DNA from: Flavobacteriia bacterium
GTDB taxonomy: Bacteria; Bacteroidota; Bacteroidia; Flavobacteriales_D; Crocinitomicaceae
Reading direction: 5' to 3'
NCBI GenBank assembly: GCA_947450325.1
Contig: CANFUT010000011.1
Coordinates: forward strand, 55,784 to 119,783
DNA length: 64,000 bases
The position numbers and the translations under genes were made by a program. This document shows, in pieces, positions 42,519 to 50,637 of this stretch. The notes below the pieces were generated by a model. That model did no database searches. It worked only from the letters and a program-made list of their open reading frames with translations, and was not told where the DNA came from. How positions within the stretch are numbered: position 1 is the first letter of the stretch; each line of letters opens with the position of its first letter.

Positions 42519-42587
42519 ATGAAAAAATTAACCGCTAATGCATCTTTAGGAGTTTTAACTTTAAATTCTTTCAAAAAAGATTTCTAA
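42519..42587 (+). CDS. Possible short peptide (22 codons)
   Basis: ATG-initiated frame encoding MKKLTANASLGVLTLNSFKK followed by DF and stop, placed between a -7 promoter box and the ATG (42599) of the next gene. It could be a leader peptide or a small modified-peptide precursor (the 'MKK...L' start is of that kind), but no modifying enzyme is adjacent. It may equally be a chance frame. Confidence 0.3.
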   Translation: MKKLTANASLGVLTLNSFKKDF

Positions 42588-42598
42588 AATTTGTCGGT

Positions 42599-43144
42599 AT
42601 GTTGATCAAGCTCTATTGGATTGTTCTTTTTGACTTCGCGTTTGCGATCTCCTTGGTATATTTGGTTCCGCGTTTCTTCAGGAAGCGGAAGGTAAAACAC
42701 GCGCTTTTGTGGGGACTTTTTACAGCGGCCTTTATAGCAATTGCAGTTGAGACCACCATCGACAAATTGATTCAAGGGAAAGTCTACATTGTGAACCGTG
42801 ATGGCGAAACAAACGTATATCGACTATTCAGCAGAAGTCCTTACCACAAAACAAAGGAAGGAAAACGTTTATATGTTCCAGATTACCAAGTTGTTGTCAT
42901 CAATGAAATGAATCAGGATTTAGTGCTCGAAAAAGTATTGTATGGAAGCAGTTACTTTGGCGAAAGTGCAACCTCAGAAATAATCCCAGTCAACAGTGTG
43001 TATACACCGACGGTAGACAATATTGATTATTTTCTGGATGATACACCTCCTGAATCCGTTGGTGGGAATACAATCTACAGCTCGGAAGTAAGGGTGTGGC
43101 TTCGAACTTTTGATTCTTATCAAAAGGAGTACGGAGATAAATAA
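42599..43144 (+). CDS. Hypothetical two-TM membrane protein
   Basis: A 181-residue protein with two N-terminal transmembrane helices (IKLYWIVLFDFAFAISLVYLV and ALLWGLFTAAFIAIAVETTI) separated by a short basic loop, followed by a ~120-residue soluble domain of beta type (GKVYIVNRDGETNVYRLFSRSPYH, YQVVVINEMNQDLVLEKVLYGSSYF, TIYSSEVRVWLRTFDSYQKEYG). No family is recognised. It lies 39 bases upstream of the thioredoxin-like membrane protein and shares its orientation. Confidence 0.65.
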   Translation: MLIKLYWIVLFDFAFAISLVYLVPRFFRKRKVKHALLWGLFTAAFIAIAVETTIDKLIQGKVYIVNRDGETNVYRLFSRSPYHKTKEGKRLYVPDYQVVVINEMNQDLVLEKVLYGSSYFGESATSEIIPVNSVYTPTVDNIDYFLDDTPPESVGGNTIYSSEVRVWLRTFDSYQKEYGDK

Positions 43145-43182
43145 AGCTATAATAGTACGAGTCAAACTTTGCAAATAAAATC

Positions 43183-43863
43183 ATGAAATACATTCTCTTA
43201 ACTTTCTATATTTCAATAAGTACCACTAATATTTTTCTTTTTAGTTCAATTGAGCAATGGCTAATTCAATCAGATTTTTCATGGACAATTTCGAAAATCA
43301 CACCTTATTTGTTGTTGATCATCTCTGGGATTTTAATTGCACGCTGGGTTAGCAAATTTTTCTTTTTCAAAATCATTTCAAATAGATTGAAATTTTTAAA
43401 ACCTTTTATTTTTGTGACAATTACAGCAATACCATTTGTAATTGGATTTGCTTTACATCCAATTTATGAAGGAGACTTTTCCAAACAAGGTACAACAATT
43501 GAAAAATTTCAACCAATAAAAGATTTTAAGGATGTAGATTTAGCAGTAATTGCTATTCCTGGATGTGATTATTGTTATCATTCAATAGCCAAATTGCGGC
43601 AAATAAAGTCTAGAAATCCTAAAATGAAAATCAAATTTATTCTTTGTTCTTCAAGTTTCGCAGAACTAAAAGATTACATTGCAGAAGGAGGAAATACCGT
43701 GAAAGTTACAACAACTAGAAATATTGAATCATTGCAAAATCTGGTGGAAGGGAAATTTCCTACGTTTATTATGCTTAAAAATGACAAAGCTGTTTATCGC
43801 TGGTCAAATGATCAATTTGGTTGCATGGCAATTGACCATCTGGAAAGTGAACTTTCTAAATAA
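43183..43863 (+). CDS. Membrane protein with thioredoxin-like domain (CxxC)
   Basis: A 226-residue protein with three transmembrane helices (about residues 2-22, 38-58, 70-90) and a C-terminal thioredoxin-like fold, VDLAVIAIPGCDYCYHSIAKLRQIKSRNPKMKIKFILCSS, with redox motif CDYC and the cis-proline loop KFPTFIML. It resembles membrane-anchored DoxX-lacking DsbD/TlpA-like proteins, so it may act on disulphides at the outer face of the inner membrane. It precedes the HYC_CC_PP metal cassette, which contains Cys-rich proteins that might be substrates; this link is inference. Confidence 0.7.
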   Translation: MKYILLTFYISISTTNIFLFSSIEQWLIQSDFSWTISKITPYLLLIISGILIARWVSKFFFFKIISNRLKFLKPFIFVTITAIPFVIGFALHPIYEGDFSKQGTTIEKFQPIKDFKDVDLAVIAIPGCDYCYHSIAKLRQIKSRNPKMKIKFILCSSSFAELKDYIAEGGNTVKVTTTRNIESLQNLVEGKFPTFIMLKNDKAVYRWSNDQFGCMAIDHLESELSK

Positions 43864-43923
43864 TCTCAATTCAAGAATCCAATATTTCAACAAATTAGTC
43901 AGCTTGAGTTCAAATTTTAGGTT

Positions 43924-43931
43924 TAAATTTG
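43924..43931 (+). promoter_or_regulatory. -7 promoter element of the HYC_CC_PP cassette
   Basis: TAAATTTG ends 4 bases before GTG 43936 and 10 bases before ATG 43942, so the mRNA would have almost no leader. Confidence 0.5.
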
Positions 43932-43941
43932 CAGTGTGAAA

Positions 43942-44370
43942 ATGTTCCGCAGCATAATTATATTATTTTTTGCAATATCACTTTTTGTTGGTTCTGCTGG
44001 AATTCACGTTTTCGAGCATTTCTGCAAAATTGACGGAAGGGATTATAGCTTTTTCATTCCTCCTTCTCATGCTTGCAAACAAGCAAAAAAAATCAAGTCT
44101 TGCTGTGAAGGTAAGGCTAAAGAAAACACTTCGTCATTTAGTAAAAATTGTTGTGAAGAAGATTTGTTTTCATTCAAAATTACTTCCAATTACATTCAAA
44201 AAGAATTTCAGCATCACATATTAATTGCAACTTTATCAATAAACAAAAAATACATTTTTGATGAAAGTTATTCAATCAAAAAGGAATTAATCCGTGATTA
44301 TCCAACCAACCGTCCACCTCCTAAAAAAGGGCAAGAAATACTTATTTTAAATCAAGTTTTCAGAATATAA
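43942..44370 (+). CDS. HYC_CC_PP family protein
   Basis: A 142-residue exported, Cys-rich protein of the HYC_CC_PP family, named for its motifs: here 'HVFEHFCKIDG' (H-x-C), CC at SCCEGKAKENTSSFSKNCCEED, and a C-terminal NRPPPKKGQE. The signal-peptide-like FRSIIILFFAISLFVGSAG precedes it. Members sit just upstream of a TonB-dependent receptor and an HMA-domain protein in Bacteroidota, as here, and are thought to bind a metal (function not proven). GTG 43936 is an alternative start; ATG 43942 is chosen because the promoter's -7 box ends at 43931. Confidence 0.85.
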   Translation: MFRSIIILFFAISLFVGSAGIHVFEHFCKIDGRDYSFFIPPSHACKQAKKIKSCCEGKAKENTSSFSKNCCEEDLFSFKITSNYIQKEFQHHILIATLSINKKYIFDESYSIKKELIRDYPTNRPPPKKGQEILILNQVFRI

Positions 44371-44425
44371 AAGTTTGTTAAGTCGACTGTCTGCAAGATC
44401 GTCTAAATGATTATTTAACAAACTT
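44371..44425 (+). promoter_or_regulatory. Inverted repeat in front of the TonB receptor gene
   Basis: AAGTTTGTTAA (44371-44381) and TTAACAAACTT (44415-44425) are exact 11-bp complements, 33 bases apart, starting one base after the HYC_CC_PP stop and ending 6 bases before the receptor ATG. In mRNA it would occlude the translation start region. Confidence 0.45.
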
Positions 44426-44431
44426 ATTCAA

Positions 44432-46636
44432 ATGAAAATATTGCAAATCATTGCTTTTTTATTGATTGTTTCACCAACTTATGGTCAATTAAAAGGCGTT
44501 ATTTACGGGAAAACGGTAAATGGAACTAAAGAGCATCTGCGCGATGCGAAAATTACTTCATCAAAAACGAACGATTTTGTAGTAACCGATGAACATGGTT
44601 TTTTTGAAATTACCCTGGGAAAATCGCTTCCGGATACACTGATTTTTAGTTCGTTTGGATTCAGAAATGATACATTAATTGTCACAAACAAAGACCGATT
44701 TTCGATTATTGAGATCAATTTATATGAAAATCAAATTTTGGATGAAGTGGTCATCGTTTACAAAAAAACAACCCACAGTATTTCCAAACTGAAAACATTA
44801 CTTGTAGAAGAATTGGGAGAAGGTGAATTACGTAAAGCGGCTTGTTGTAATTTGTCAGAATCCTTTGAAACGAATGCTTCCGTGGACGTAAACATGACTG
44901 ATGCCATTTCAGGAGCAAAGAAAATCCAAATGATGGGATTGGATGGCGTTTACACCCAAATTCAAATGGAAAACATTCCTTATATGCGCGGATTGGAAAG
45001 CGCATTTGGATTGGGTTCGATGCCTGGAACTTGGGTAGAATCGATTCAAATCACGAAAGGAACTGGAAATGTTGTGAATGGCTATGAATCGATGGCTGGA
45101 TTGGTGAATCTAGAGCTAAAAAAGCCACAATCGATGGAAAAATTCTATTTCAATGCCTACGGAAATCGATTTGGAAGAGCAGAATTGAATTCGCACGGCA
45201 AGCTAAACGTTAGTAAAAAATGGCAAACGGGACTTTTCGGTCATGCATCAGGCTTGTTTTCAGAAGTTGACAACAACAAAGATGGCTTCAGAGATATTCC
45301 AATGTCAAAAAATGCTTCTTTTCTAAATCGTTGGAATTACAATGGAAAACGCATGGAAGCACAATTAGGCATTAATTCATATTACGAATCCAAAGAAGGA
45401 GGACAAACTGGATTTTCAGCAAACAAAACAAGCAATTTATATGGTGTGTCGATTGAAAATAAACACATTGATCTTTTTGCGAAAACTGGATTTTTATTTG
45501 CTAAAAAACCTTATCAATCCATTGGAATTGTATACAATCTAAAATACCAAACGACCAACGCACAGTTTGGAAAACGCATATTTAATGGCGAAGAAAAACG
45601 TGGCTACATCAATGCGATTTACGACGGAATCATTGGAAACACAAATCATGGAATCAAAGGCGGTTTGAGCTTTGTGTATGTCGATTTGACTCAAAAATTA
45701 GATTCTCTCAATTTACCAAGAATTGAATATGTTCCTGGCGCTTTTGCTGAATATACCTACAAAGGATTGCGCTTCACAGGAGTTTTGGGTGCACGAGGTG
45801 ACTATCATAATTTGTATGGATTTCAATTTTCGCCTCGCTTTCATGGAAAATTTAGTGTGACTGAAAAGTTGGATTTACGTTTCACCGCTGGTCGTGGATT
45901 TCGTGTTCCAAATGTAATTATAGACAATATCAGTTTGTTAGCCACGTCAAGAAATTGGGTGATTGAAAAAAATATTCAAGCCGAAATTTCTTGGAATATT
46001 GGCGGTTCAATTGTCCAAGAATTCAAATTTCTCAAAAGAAAAGCCAATATCAGCATTGATTTTTACCACACTTTTTTCGAAAATCAATTGATTGTAGATC
46101 GTGAAATTGACATGAATAACTTTTATTTCAGCAATTTGACAGGAAAATCGTATTCCAATAGTTTCCAAACTGAAATTAGTTTGCCAATTTTACCTCGATT
46201 CGATGTCCGTTTGGCTTACAAATATTTAGATGTTAAAGCCGAATACGGAGGAAAAATGCAACAACAAGTCATGATTCCAACGCAACGTGGATTCTTAAAT
46301 TTAGCTTACAAAACACGAAACAAGCGCTGGGAATACGATGCTACACTTTCTGTTTATGGCAAAAGTAGGTTGCACATGGTTCACTATTCAGCGACTGAAC
46401 ATTCGATTGATAACATGTCGAAAGTATATCCTATTTTGAACGCGCAAATTACGCACGTTTTCAAACGATGGGACTTCTATATTGGAGGCGAAAATTTGAC
46501 CAATTACAAACAAAAAAATGCCTTGGTTGATCCGCAAAATCCTTTTGGTTCGTATTTTGATGCAACGAGGGTTTGGGCGCCGATTCAAGGAGTGAATGTG
46601 TATGTTGGGGTGAGATTCAAGCTTCGACAGGCTTAG
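44432..46636 (+). CDS. TonB-dependent outer-membrane receptor (metal-cassette type)
   Basis: A 734-residue TonB-dependent receptor: signal peptide; carboxypeptidase-regulatory-like domain (LKGVIYGKTVNGTKEHLRDAKITSSKTNDFVVTDEHGFFEITLG); plug domain with KAACCNLSESFETNASVDVNMTDAISGAKKIQMMGLDGVYTQIQMENIPYMRGLESAFGLGSMPGTWVESIQITKGTGNVVNGYESMAGLVNLELKKP; then a ~22-strand barrel ending GVNVYVGVRFKLRQA. It imports a ligand with energy from TonB-ExbBD. The paired Cys in 'AACCNLSESF' is common in receptors lying between HYC_CC_PP and HMA genes, and suggests a metal or metal-complex cargo, but the ligand is unknown. Its C-terminal codons run into a set of short degenerate repeats. Confidence 0.9.
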   Translation: MKILQIIAFLLIVSPTYGQLKGVIYGKTVNGTKEHLRDAKITSSKTNDFVVTDEHGFFEITLGKSLPDTLIFSSFGFRNDTLIVTNKDRFSIIEINLYENQILDEVVIVYKKTTHSISKLKTLLVEELGEGELRKAACCNLSESFETNASVDVNMTDAISGAKKIQMMGLDGVYTQIQMENIPYMRGLESAFGLGSMPGTWVESIQITKGTGNVVNGYESMAGLVNLELKKPQSMEKFYFNAYGNRFGRAELNSHGKLNVSKKWQTGLFGHASGLFSEVDNNKDGFRDIPMSKNASFLNRWNYNGKRMEAQLGINSYYESKEGGQTGFSANKTSNLYGVSIENKHIDLFAKTGFLFAKKPYQSIGIVYNLKYQTTNAQFGKRIFNGEEKRGYINAIYDGIIGNTNHGIKGGLSFVYVDLTQKLDSLNLPRIEYVPGAFAEYTYKGLRFTGVLGARGDYHNLYGFQFSPRFHGKFSVTEKLDLRFTAGRGFRVPNVIIDNISLLATSRNWVIEKNIQAEISWNIGGSIVQEFKFLKRKANISIDFYHTFFENQLIVDREIDMNNFYFSNLTGKSYSNSFQTEISLPILPRFDVRLAYKYLDVKAEYGGKMQQQVMIPTQRGFLNLAYKTRNKRWEYDATLSVYGKSRLHMVHYSATEHSIDNMSKVYPILNAQITHVFKRWDFYIGGENLTNYKQKNALVDPQNPFGSYFDATRVWAPIQGVNVYVGVRFKLRQA

Positions 46637-46676
46637 CTTTCATCGATAGGCTTAATTTAAACTTCGACGGGCTCAG
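46622..46676. repeat. Three degenerate tandem copies of a 15-bp motif
   Basis: CTTCGACAGGCTTAG (46622-46636), CATCGATAGGCTTAA (46641-46655) and CTTCGACGGGCTCAG (46662-46676), spaced 19 and 21 bases. The first copy forms the last codons and the stop of the TonB receptor gene. The motif resembles a dispersed intergenic repeat frequent in Bacteroidota. Confidence 0.55.
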
Positions 46677-46700
46677 TTTAAAAATAAATAAATAGAAAAT

Positions 46701-47036
46701 ATGAAAACAATCTTAATTATGTGCATCGCCTTTTTGGCATTTAGCTTCAAGCAAGATGCAAAAACGCAATTAGTAACGATCAAAACATCTGCAGAATGCG
46801 GCGAATGCAAAGAACGCATTGAATCCAAATTGAACTACACCAAAGGAATCGTTTTTTCTGAATTGGATTTCAAAACGCAAGTTTTGACAATAAAATTTAA
46901 GCCGACTAAAATTACACTGGACCAAATCAAGCAAATCGTTTCTGATTTAGGATATGATGCAGATGAATTAAAAGCGAATGTCGATGCTCAGAAAGCATTG
47001 CCAATGTGCTGTCAGCCGAAAGGAATGAGTAAATAA
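46701..47036 (+). CDS. Heavy-metal-associated (HMA) domain exported protein
   Basis: A 111-residue exported protein (signal peptide MKTILIMCIAFLAFSF) with an HMA fold: LVTIKTSAECGECKERIESKLNYTKGIVFSELDFKTQVLTIKFKPTKITLDQIKQIVSDLGYDADE. The metal-binding C-x-x-C is CGEC. A second Cys pair lies near the end (PMCCQPK), matching the 'M-C-C' tail common in these Bacteroidota proteins. It closes the HYC_CC_PP / TonB receptor / HMA cassette and probably chaperones a soft metal (copper, zinc or mercury) in the periplasm. A bidirectional terminator follows. Confidence 0.87.
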   Translation: MKTILIMCIAFLAFSFKQDAKTQLVTIKTSAECGECKERIESKLNYTKGIVFSELDFKTQVLTIKFKPTKITLDQIKQIVSDLGYDADELKANVDAQKALPMCCQPKGMSK

Positions 47037-47044
47037 ATTCTAAA

Positions 47045-47077
47045 AAAGAAAAGCTCCAAAATTTGGAGCTTTTCTTA
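47045..47077. terminator. Bidirectional terminator between the HMA gene and the OmpA gene
   Basis: GAAAAGCTCCA (47048-47058) and TGGAGCTTTTC (47064-47074) form a perfect 11-bp stem, with A-run on the left and T-run on the right, serving both convergent genes. Confidence 0.75.
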
Positions 47078-47098
47078 TAAACGCTGAATATTTTCTTC

Positions 47099-48064
47099 TT
47101 ACTTATTAATCAATTCAAACAAAGCATTTAAATTAGGAGAAATGATTACTTCAATTCTTCTGTTTTTCGCTTTATCCGCTGGGTCAACTGGGTGAAATTC
47201 TGATCTTCCAGCAGCCATTAAAATTGCAGGATTCACTTTCGTATTTGCAGTCATGATTTCCACTACAGCAGTTGCACGCAAAACGGATAGTTCCCAGTTT
47301 GATTTTGGATGTGCTGTCGCCACTAATTTATCTGTATCTGTATGTCCTTCAACGATAACTTCTAAATCAACTTCTTTTTCCAATACTTTGGCCAATTCGA
47401 TAATCGCTTTTTTTCCTTCCGCTTCAACTGTTGTACTTCCAGATGTGAAAAGTAATTTGGCTTCTAAACTGACATAAATTTTACCATTCTTCTCCACGAC
47501 TGTCAAGCCTTTATTTTCAAATCCGCGTAAAGCACCAGCTACTTTGTTTTTCAATAATTTCACCGCTTCATCTTTGCGTTGCATCATTTCTTCTAACTCG
47601 TTCACACGCTTTTCTCGGTCTTCCAACAATTGTTGTTTCGCTTTCAATTCGCCTTCCAATTCATTCAAAACTTCTTGTTTGCGCTGCAACTCTTCGTTTT
47701 TTCCCTCTAAATCAGATTGTAACGCTCCGGTTTCTTGCGCTCCTTTGCTTCTTTCTTCTTCCAAGCGTTTTTCGTAAGCCAAATTTTGCAACACCATTTT
47801 GTCATACTGCGCTTGAACCATTCGATGATTCTGACCCAATTTACTAGTGTCTGCTCGCAACGATGTTACTTCATTCAACAAAACATTATATCGAGCTTCA
47901 ATGTCTTTCGCTTTTCCTTCGTTCGTAATGGAATTGTTTTTAAAGGCAGCCAATTCTTCACTGCAAAGTTTTTCTCGCTCAACTAAATCATTGTATTTCT
48001 TAGCGGGAACGCAAGCTGCTAAAAGTCCTAAAACTGCACTAAAATATAAAACAGGTAATTTCAT
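47099..48064 (-). CDS. OmpA family lipoprotein with coiled coil
   Basis: A 321-residue lipoprotein (lipobox LAAC) anchored in the outer membrane. A long coiled coil (about residues 20-195; EKLCSEELAAFKNN, QKQEVLNELEGELKAKQQLLEDREKRVNELEEMMQRKDEAVKLLK) leads to a peptidoglycan-binding OmpA domain: YVSLEAKLLFTSGSTTVEAEGKKAIIELAKVLEKEVDLEVIVEGHTDTDKL...NWELSVLRATAVVEIM...VNPAILMAAGRSEFHPVDPADKAKNRRIEVIISP. The D and R residues that bind diaminopimelate are present. The frame opens at 48115, but ATG 48064 is the one that gives the lipoprotein signal. It stabilises the envelope. Confidence 0.92.
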   Translation of the reverse strand: MKLPVLYFSAVLGLLAACVPAKKYNDLVEREKLCSEELAAFKNNSITNEGKAKDIEARYNVLLNEVTSLRADTSKLGQNHRMVQAQYDKMVLQNLAYEKRLEEERSKGAQETGALQSDLEGKNEELQRKQEVLNELEGELKAKQQLLEDREKRVNELEEMMQRKDEAVKLLKNKVAGALRGFENKGLTVVEKNGKIYVSLEAKLLFTSGSTTVEAEGKKAIIELAKVLEKEVDLEVIVEGHTDTDKLVATAHPKSNWELSVLRATAVVEIMTANTKVNPAILMAAGRSEFHPVDPADKAKNRRIEVIISPNLNALFELINK

Positions 48065-48262
48065 GTTGATTGCTTTGAATAAAATTGATGTGAAATGAAA
48101 AATGCATTGATACAATTTCTACTTCATCACCAACAAATATCGGAAGAAGTACACTCCAATAAACTTTAAATTTATGGAGTTTTAAACAAGTCAAATTTGA
48201 TAAATGTCGAATTTAAATTGAAAATCAATCTTTCAGTCCTGTTACCGAAAAGTTTTTGCCAA

Positions 48263-49189
48263 TTAAAATAAAGGACAACTTGTTTTGTTCGTGTTTTCTG
48301 ATTTACAGGAACTGAAACTCAATGAAAGTTCGTGAGTGAAATATTGATTTCTACCGATACTTGAAGTCACGTAATCAAATGAATAACCGATTGCAAATTG
48401 TTCTTTCAACTTAAAGTTTAAAAACAACATGACGGCATCCGTATTCCTGTAACCTAATCCAAAACCAAATTGGTTTCTAAAATCGATCAATACATTTAAA
48501 TCAGCTGAAACTGGTCCTTTGGGCGGAATTCTTAATATTGCAGATGGCAACAATGTTATACCTTCTTGAATCGCCCAACGATACCCTCCATTCATAATTG
48601 TATGGAAATTAAATCTTGAATCGTTTGAAATTCCCTGCCAACGACTTTTGGTTAACTGACTCAAGACCAAACCTGCATAATAATTTTTACCATTCCACCA
48701 AAAACCAACTGTAGCGTCAGGTGAAATAAACGAACTGCTTTCATTGATTAATGGATCTGAAACCAAAGTTGTTGCTTTTCCTTTGTCGTAATTAAATTGT
48801 TGCACTCCAGCAGCAATTCCAATGGAAAGTCTTGTGTCTTTTGAAAAATTGAAGTGACCTGCATAACTCACATTAAAGCGCAATGCGGTGAAAGGACCAA
48901 ATTGATCTCGGTCGAATTTTATTCCTAAACCTTGTCTTCCGCTCAAATATCTTTTTCTTTTCGCGTAAAGTGGAACTGAAAAAGTAAAAGCACCGCTTGA
49001 AGGAGCCCCTTCGAGACCAAGCCATTGCGTTCTGTAAATCGTTTTGATTTCTGTACAAGTTTTAATTCCTGAGTGCGCTGGATTGATAGCCAATTGATTC
49101 CAAAACCATTGTGAATATTGAGCCACTTGCTGTGAATAAGCAGTGTAACCAAAACTGAACGTGAAAGCTATAATTATTAATAATCTCAT
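48263..49189 (-). CDS. PorP/SprF family type IX secretion membrane protein
   Basis: A 308-residue outer-membrane protein of the PorP/SprF family: signal peptide, QVAQYSQWFWNQLAINPAHSGIKTCTEIKTIYRTQWLGLEGAPSSGAFTFSVPLY, then LGIKFDRDQFGPFTALRFNVSYAGHFNFSKDTRLSIGIAAGVQQFNYDKG. The 'Q-[FY]-S-x-[YF]-x-x-N-x-x-x-x-N-P-A-x-x-G' block is diagnostic. PorP-like proteins retain a matching type B cargo at the cell surface. Its start codon overlaps by 4 bases the stop of the upstream cargo protein gene, so the pair is translated together. Confidence 0.93.
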   Translation of the reverse strand: MRLLIIIAFTFSFGYTAYSQQVAQYSQWFWNQLAINPAHSGIKTCTEIKTIYRTQWLGLEGAPSSGAFTFSVPLYAKRKRYLSGRQGLGIKFDRDQFGPFTALRFNVSYAGHFNFSKDTRLSIGIAAGVQQFNYDKGKATTLVSDPLINESSSFISPDATVGFWWNGKNYYAGLVLSQLTKSRWQGISNDSRFNFHTIMNGGYRWAIQEGITLLPSAILRIPPKGPVSADLNVLIDFRNQFGFGLGYRNTDAVMLFLNFKLKEQFAIGYSFDYVTSSIGRNQYFTHELSLSFSSCKSENTNKTSCPLF

Positions 49190-50481
49190 CGAATCATTGT
49201 TAAAGAACCTCTAATTGGTTCGGTGAAATCTGGATCACGCACTTCTATTACATAAAAATAAACGCCTGCTTCTAACAATTTTCCTTTGTGTTTTCCATCC
49301 CAAGCTTTTTTGGCATTGTAACCAGTTGTTTGAAAAATTGATTGTCCCCAACGGTCATATATTTCGACAAAACAATTAGCATATTTTTCTAATGATGGAA
49401 TTTCCCATGTGTCGTTGTAACCGTCACCATTTGGTGTAAATGTATTCGTTATCGACAATTTATCGCTTACATAAACGACCGTTTCATCTGTAACAGTGCA
49501 AGCGCCATTCGTCGCAGAAAGAAAATAATGTGTCGTTTCGTCTGGCTGTGCAATCGGATTCAAAATTGCTGGATTGCTCAATGTAAAACTTGGAGTCCAA
49601 AAATAGGATGCTTCAGTTGTGCTTCCTTGAAGGAAAACTGATCCACCAGCATTGATGTTATGATCAGGTCCAGCATCTACCGCAATAGTGACAACAGTAA
49701 ACGGTGCGGAAGTATCAGCAATTTGTACAATACAATATTCGTAGCATGTAGTTGTAACAGACAATACATCGCCATCTTGCAATGCAGAAGTTTCAAAATC
49801 ATTTGATTGTGTCACAGCCACCAATTGATTATTTATATACCAATGATAATCAGTCGTATCAGGACAATCTCCAGCATACGCTGAAAAAAGTTGTGATTCA
49901 CCTGCACAAATCAAATTACTTGTCACCAAAAGAGCTAAACCTGGAGGAATTCTTTGAACACCATTTCCTGAAACTGAAACATCCATCGTTGCTTGAGCAG
50001 GAAGTGTTGCTGGTGCGTTTGTAGCGCCATTAATAACGATATAATAAGTTGTACTTGGCAAAAGTCCTGTTGCACTCAACACAAAATTTCCAGCAGCTGC
50101 AAATTCACAACTTCCGATTTGCGTATAAGTTGAAGCGTCACACGGTGCAATTGCCTGAATGATTGTGGCTTGCATTTCAGTACCCTGATTCGGTGCAATT
50201 TCAATAGTTACATTGTTGAAATTTACGTTCACATTTCCACCCAAAGCGTTGGTTTCAAACCTCATCCAAATAGAATTGGAAGGAGAAAAACAGTAATTGA
50301 AATCATCTTCGCAGCCAGCACAAAGCGTTTTTGTCGCATCGTAATTGGTCACATTCTCCACCACAAGTGGACAAAGGTAGAGTGCATCGCTACAATTATT
50401 GTAAATAGGCTGCGCAAAAATTCCCGTTGGAAGCATGCAAAACACTATTAACGAAAGATTAACAATTAGGATTCGAATCAT
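49186..50481 (-). CDS. Type IX-secreted protein with gliding-motility (CHU) C-terminal domain
   Basis: A 431-residue secreted protein. After the signal peptide and a ~165-residue N-terminal domain with paired Cys (NNCSDALYLCPLVVENVTNYDATKTLCAGCEDDFNYC) come two Ig-like domains (about residues 180-330). The end, LSITNTFTPNGDGYNDTWEIPSLEKYANCFVEIYDRWGQSIFQTTGYNAKKAWDGKHKGKLLEAGVYFYVIEVRD, is the type B (gliding-motility-associated) sorting domain. It is exported by the type IX system and probably held by the PorP/SprF protein that follows. A -7 box (TAAATTTG, rc 50513-50520) lies upstream of the start. Confidence 0.93.
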   Translation of the reverse strand: MIRILIVNLSLIVFCMLPTGIFAQPIYNNCSDALYLCPLVVENVTNYDATKTLCAGCEDDFNYCFSPSNSIWMRFETNALGGNVNVNFNNVTIEIAPNQGTEMQATIIQAIAPCDASTYTQIGSCEFAAAGNFVLSATGLLPSTTYYIVINGATNAPATLPAQATMDVSVSGNGVQRIPPGLALLVTSNLICAGESQLFSAYAGDCPDTTDYHWYINNQLVAVTQSNDFETSALQDGDVLSVTTTCYEYCIVQIADTSAPFTVVTIAVDAGPDHNINAGGSVFLQGSTTEASYFWTPSFTLSNPAILNPIAQPDETTHYFLSATNGACTVTDETVVYVSDKLSITNTFTPNGDGYNDTWEIPSLEKYANCFVEIYDRWGQSIFQTTGYNAKKAWDGKHKGKLLEAGVYFYVIEVRDPDFTEPIRGSLTMIR

Positions 50482-50512
50482 TCTTAAGCCCTTTATTTTC
50501 GGTAAAAGTAAA

Positions 50513-50520
50513 CAAATTTA
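50513..50520 (-). promoter_or_regulatory. -7 promoter element of the type IX cargo/PorP unit
   Basis: Minus strand TAAATTTG, 32 bases upstream of the start at 50481. Confidence 0.5.
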
Positions 50521-50637
50521 TCGTGACAAAAATTAACAAAAAATAAGATTTTAAGCGAAAATAGACATTTATAGCTATATTTTTATGAATTTTGGCACAA
50601 TTATCGACTTTGGTCGACAAATCAAAAACAACGCGAT

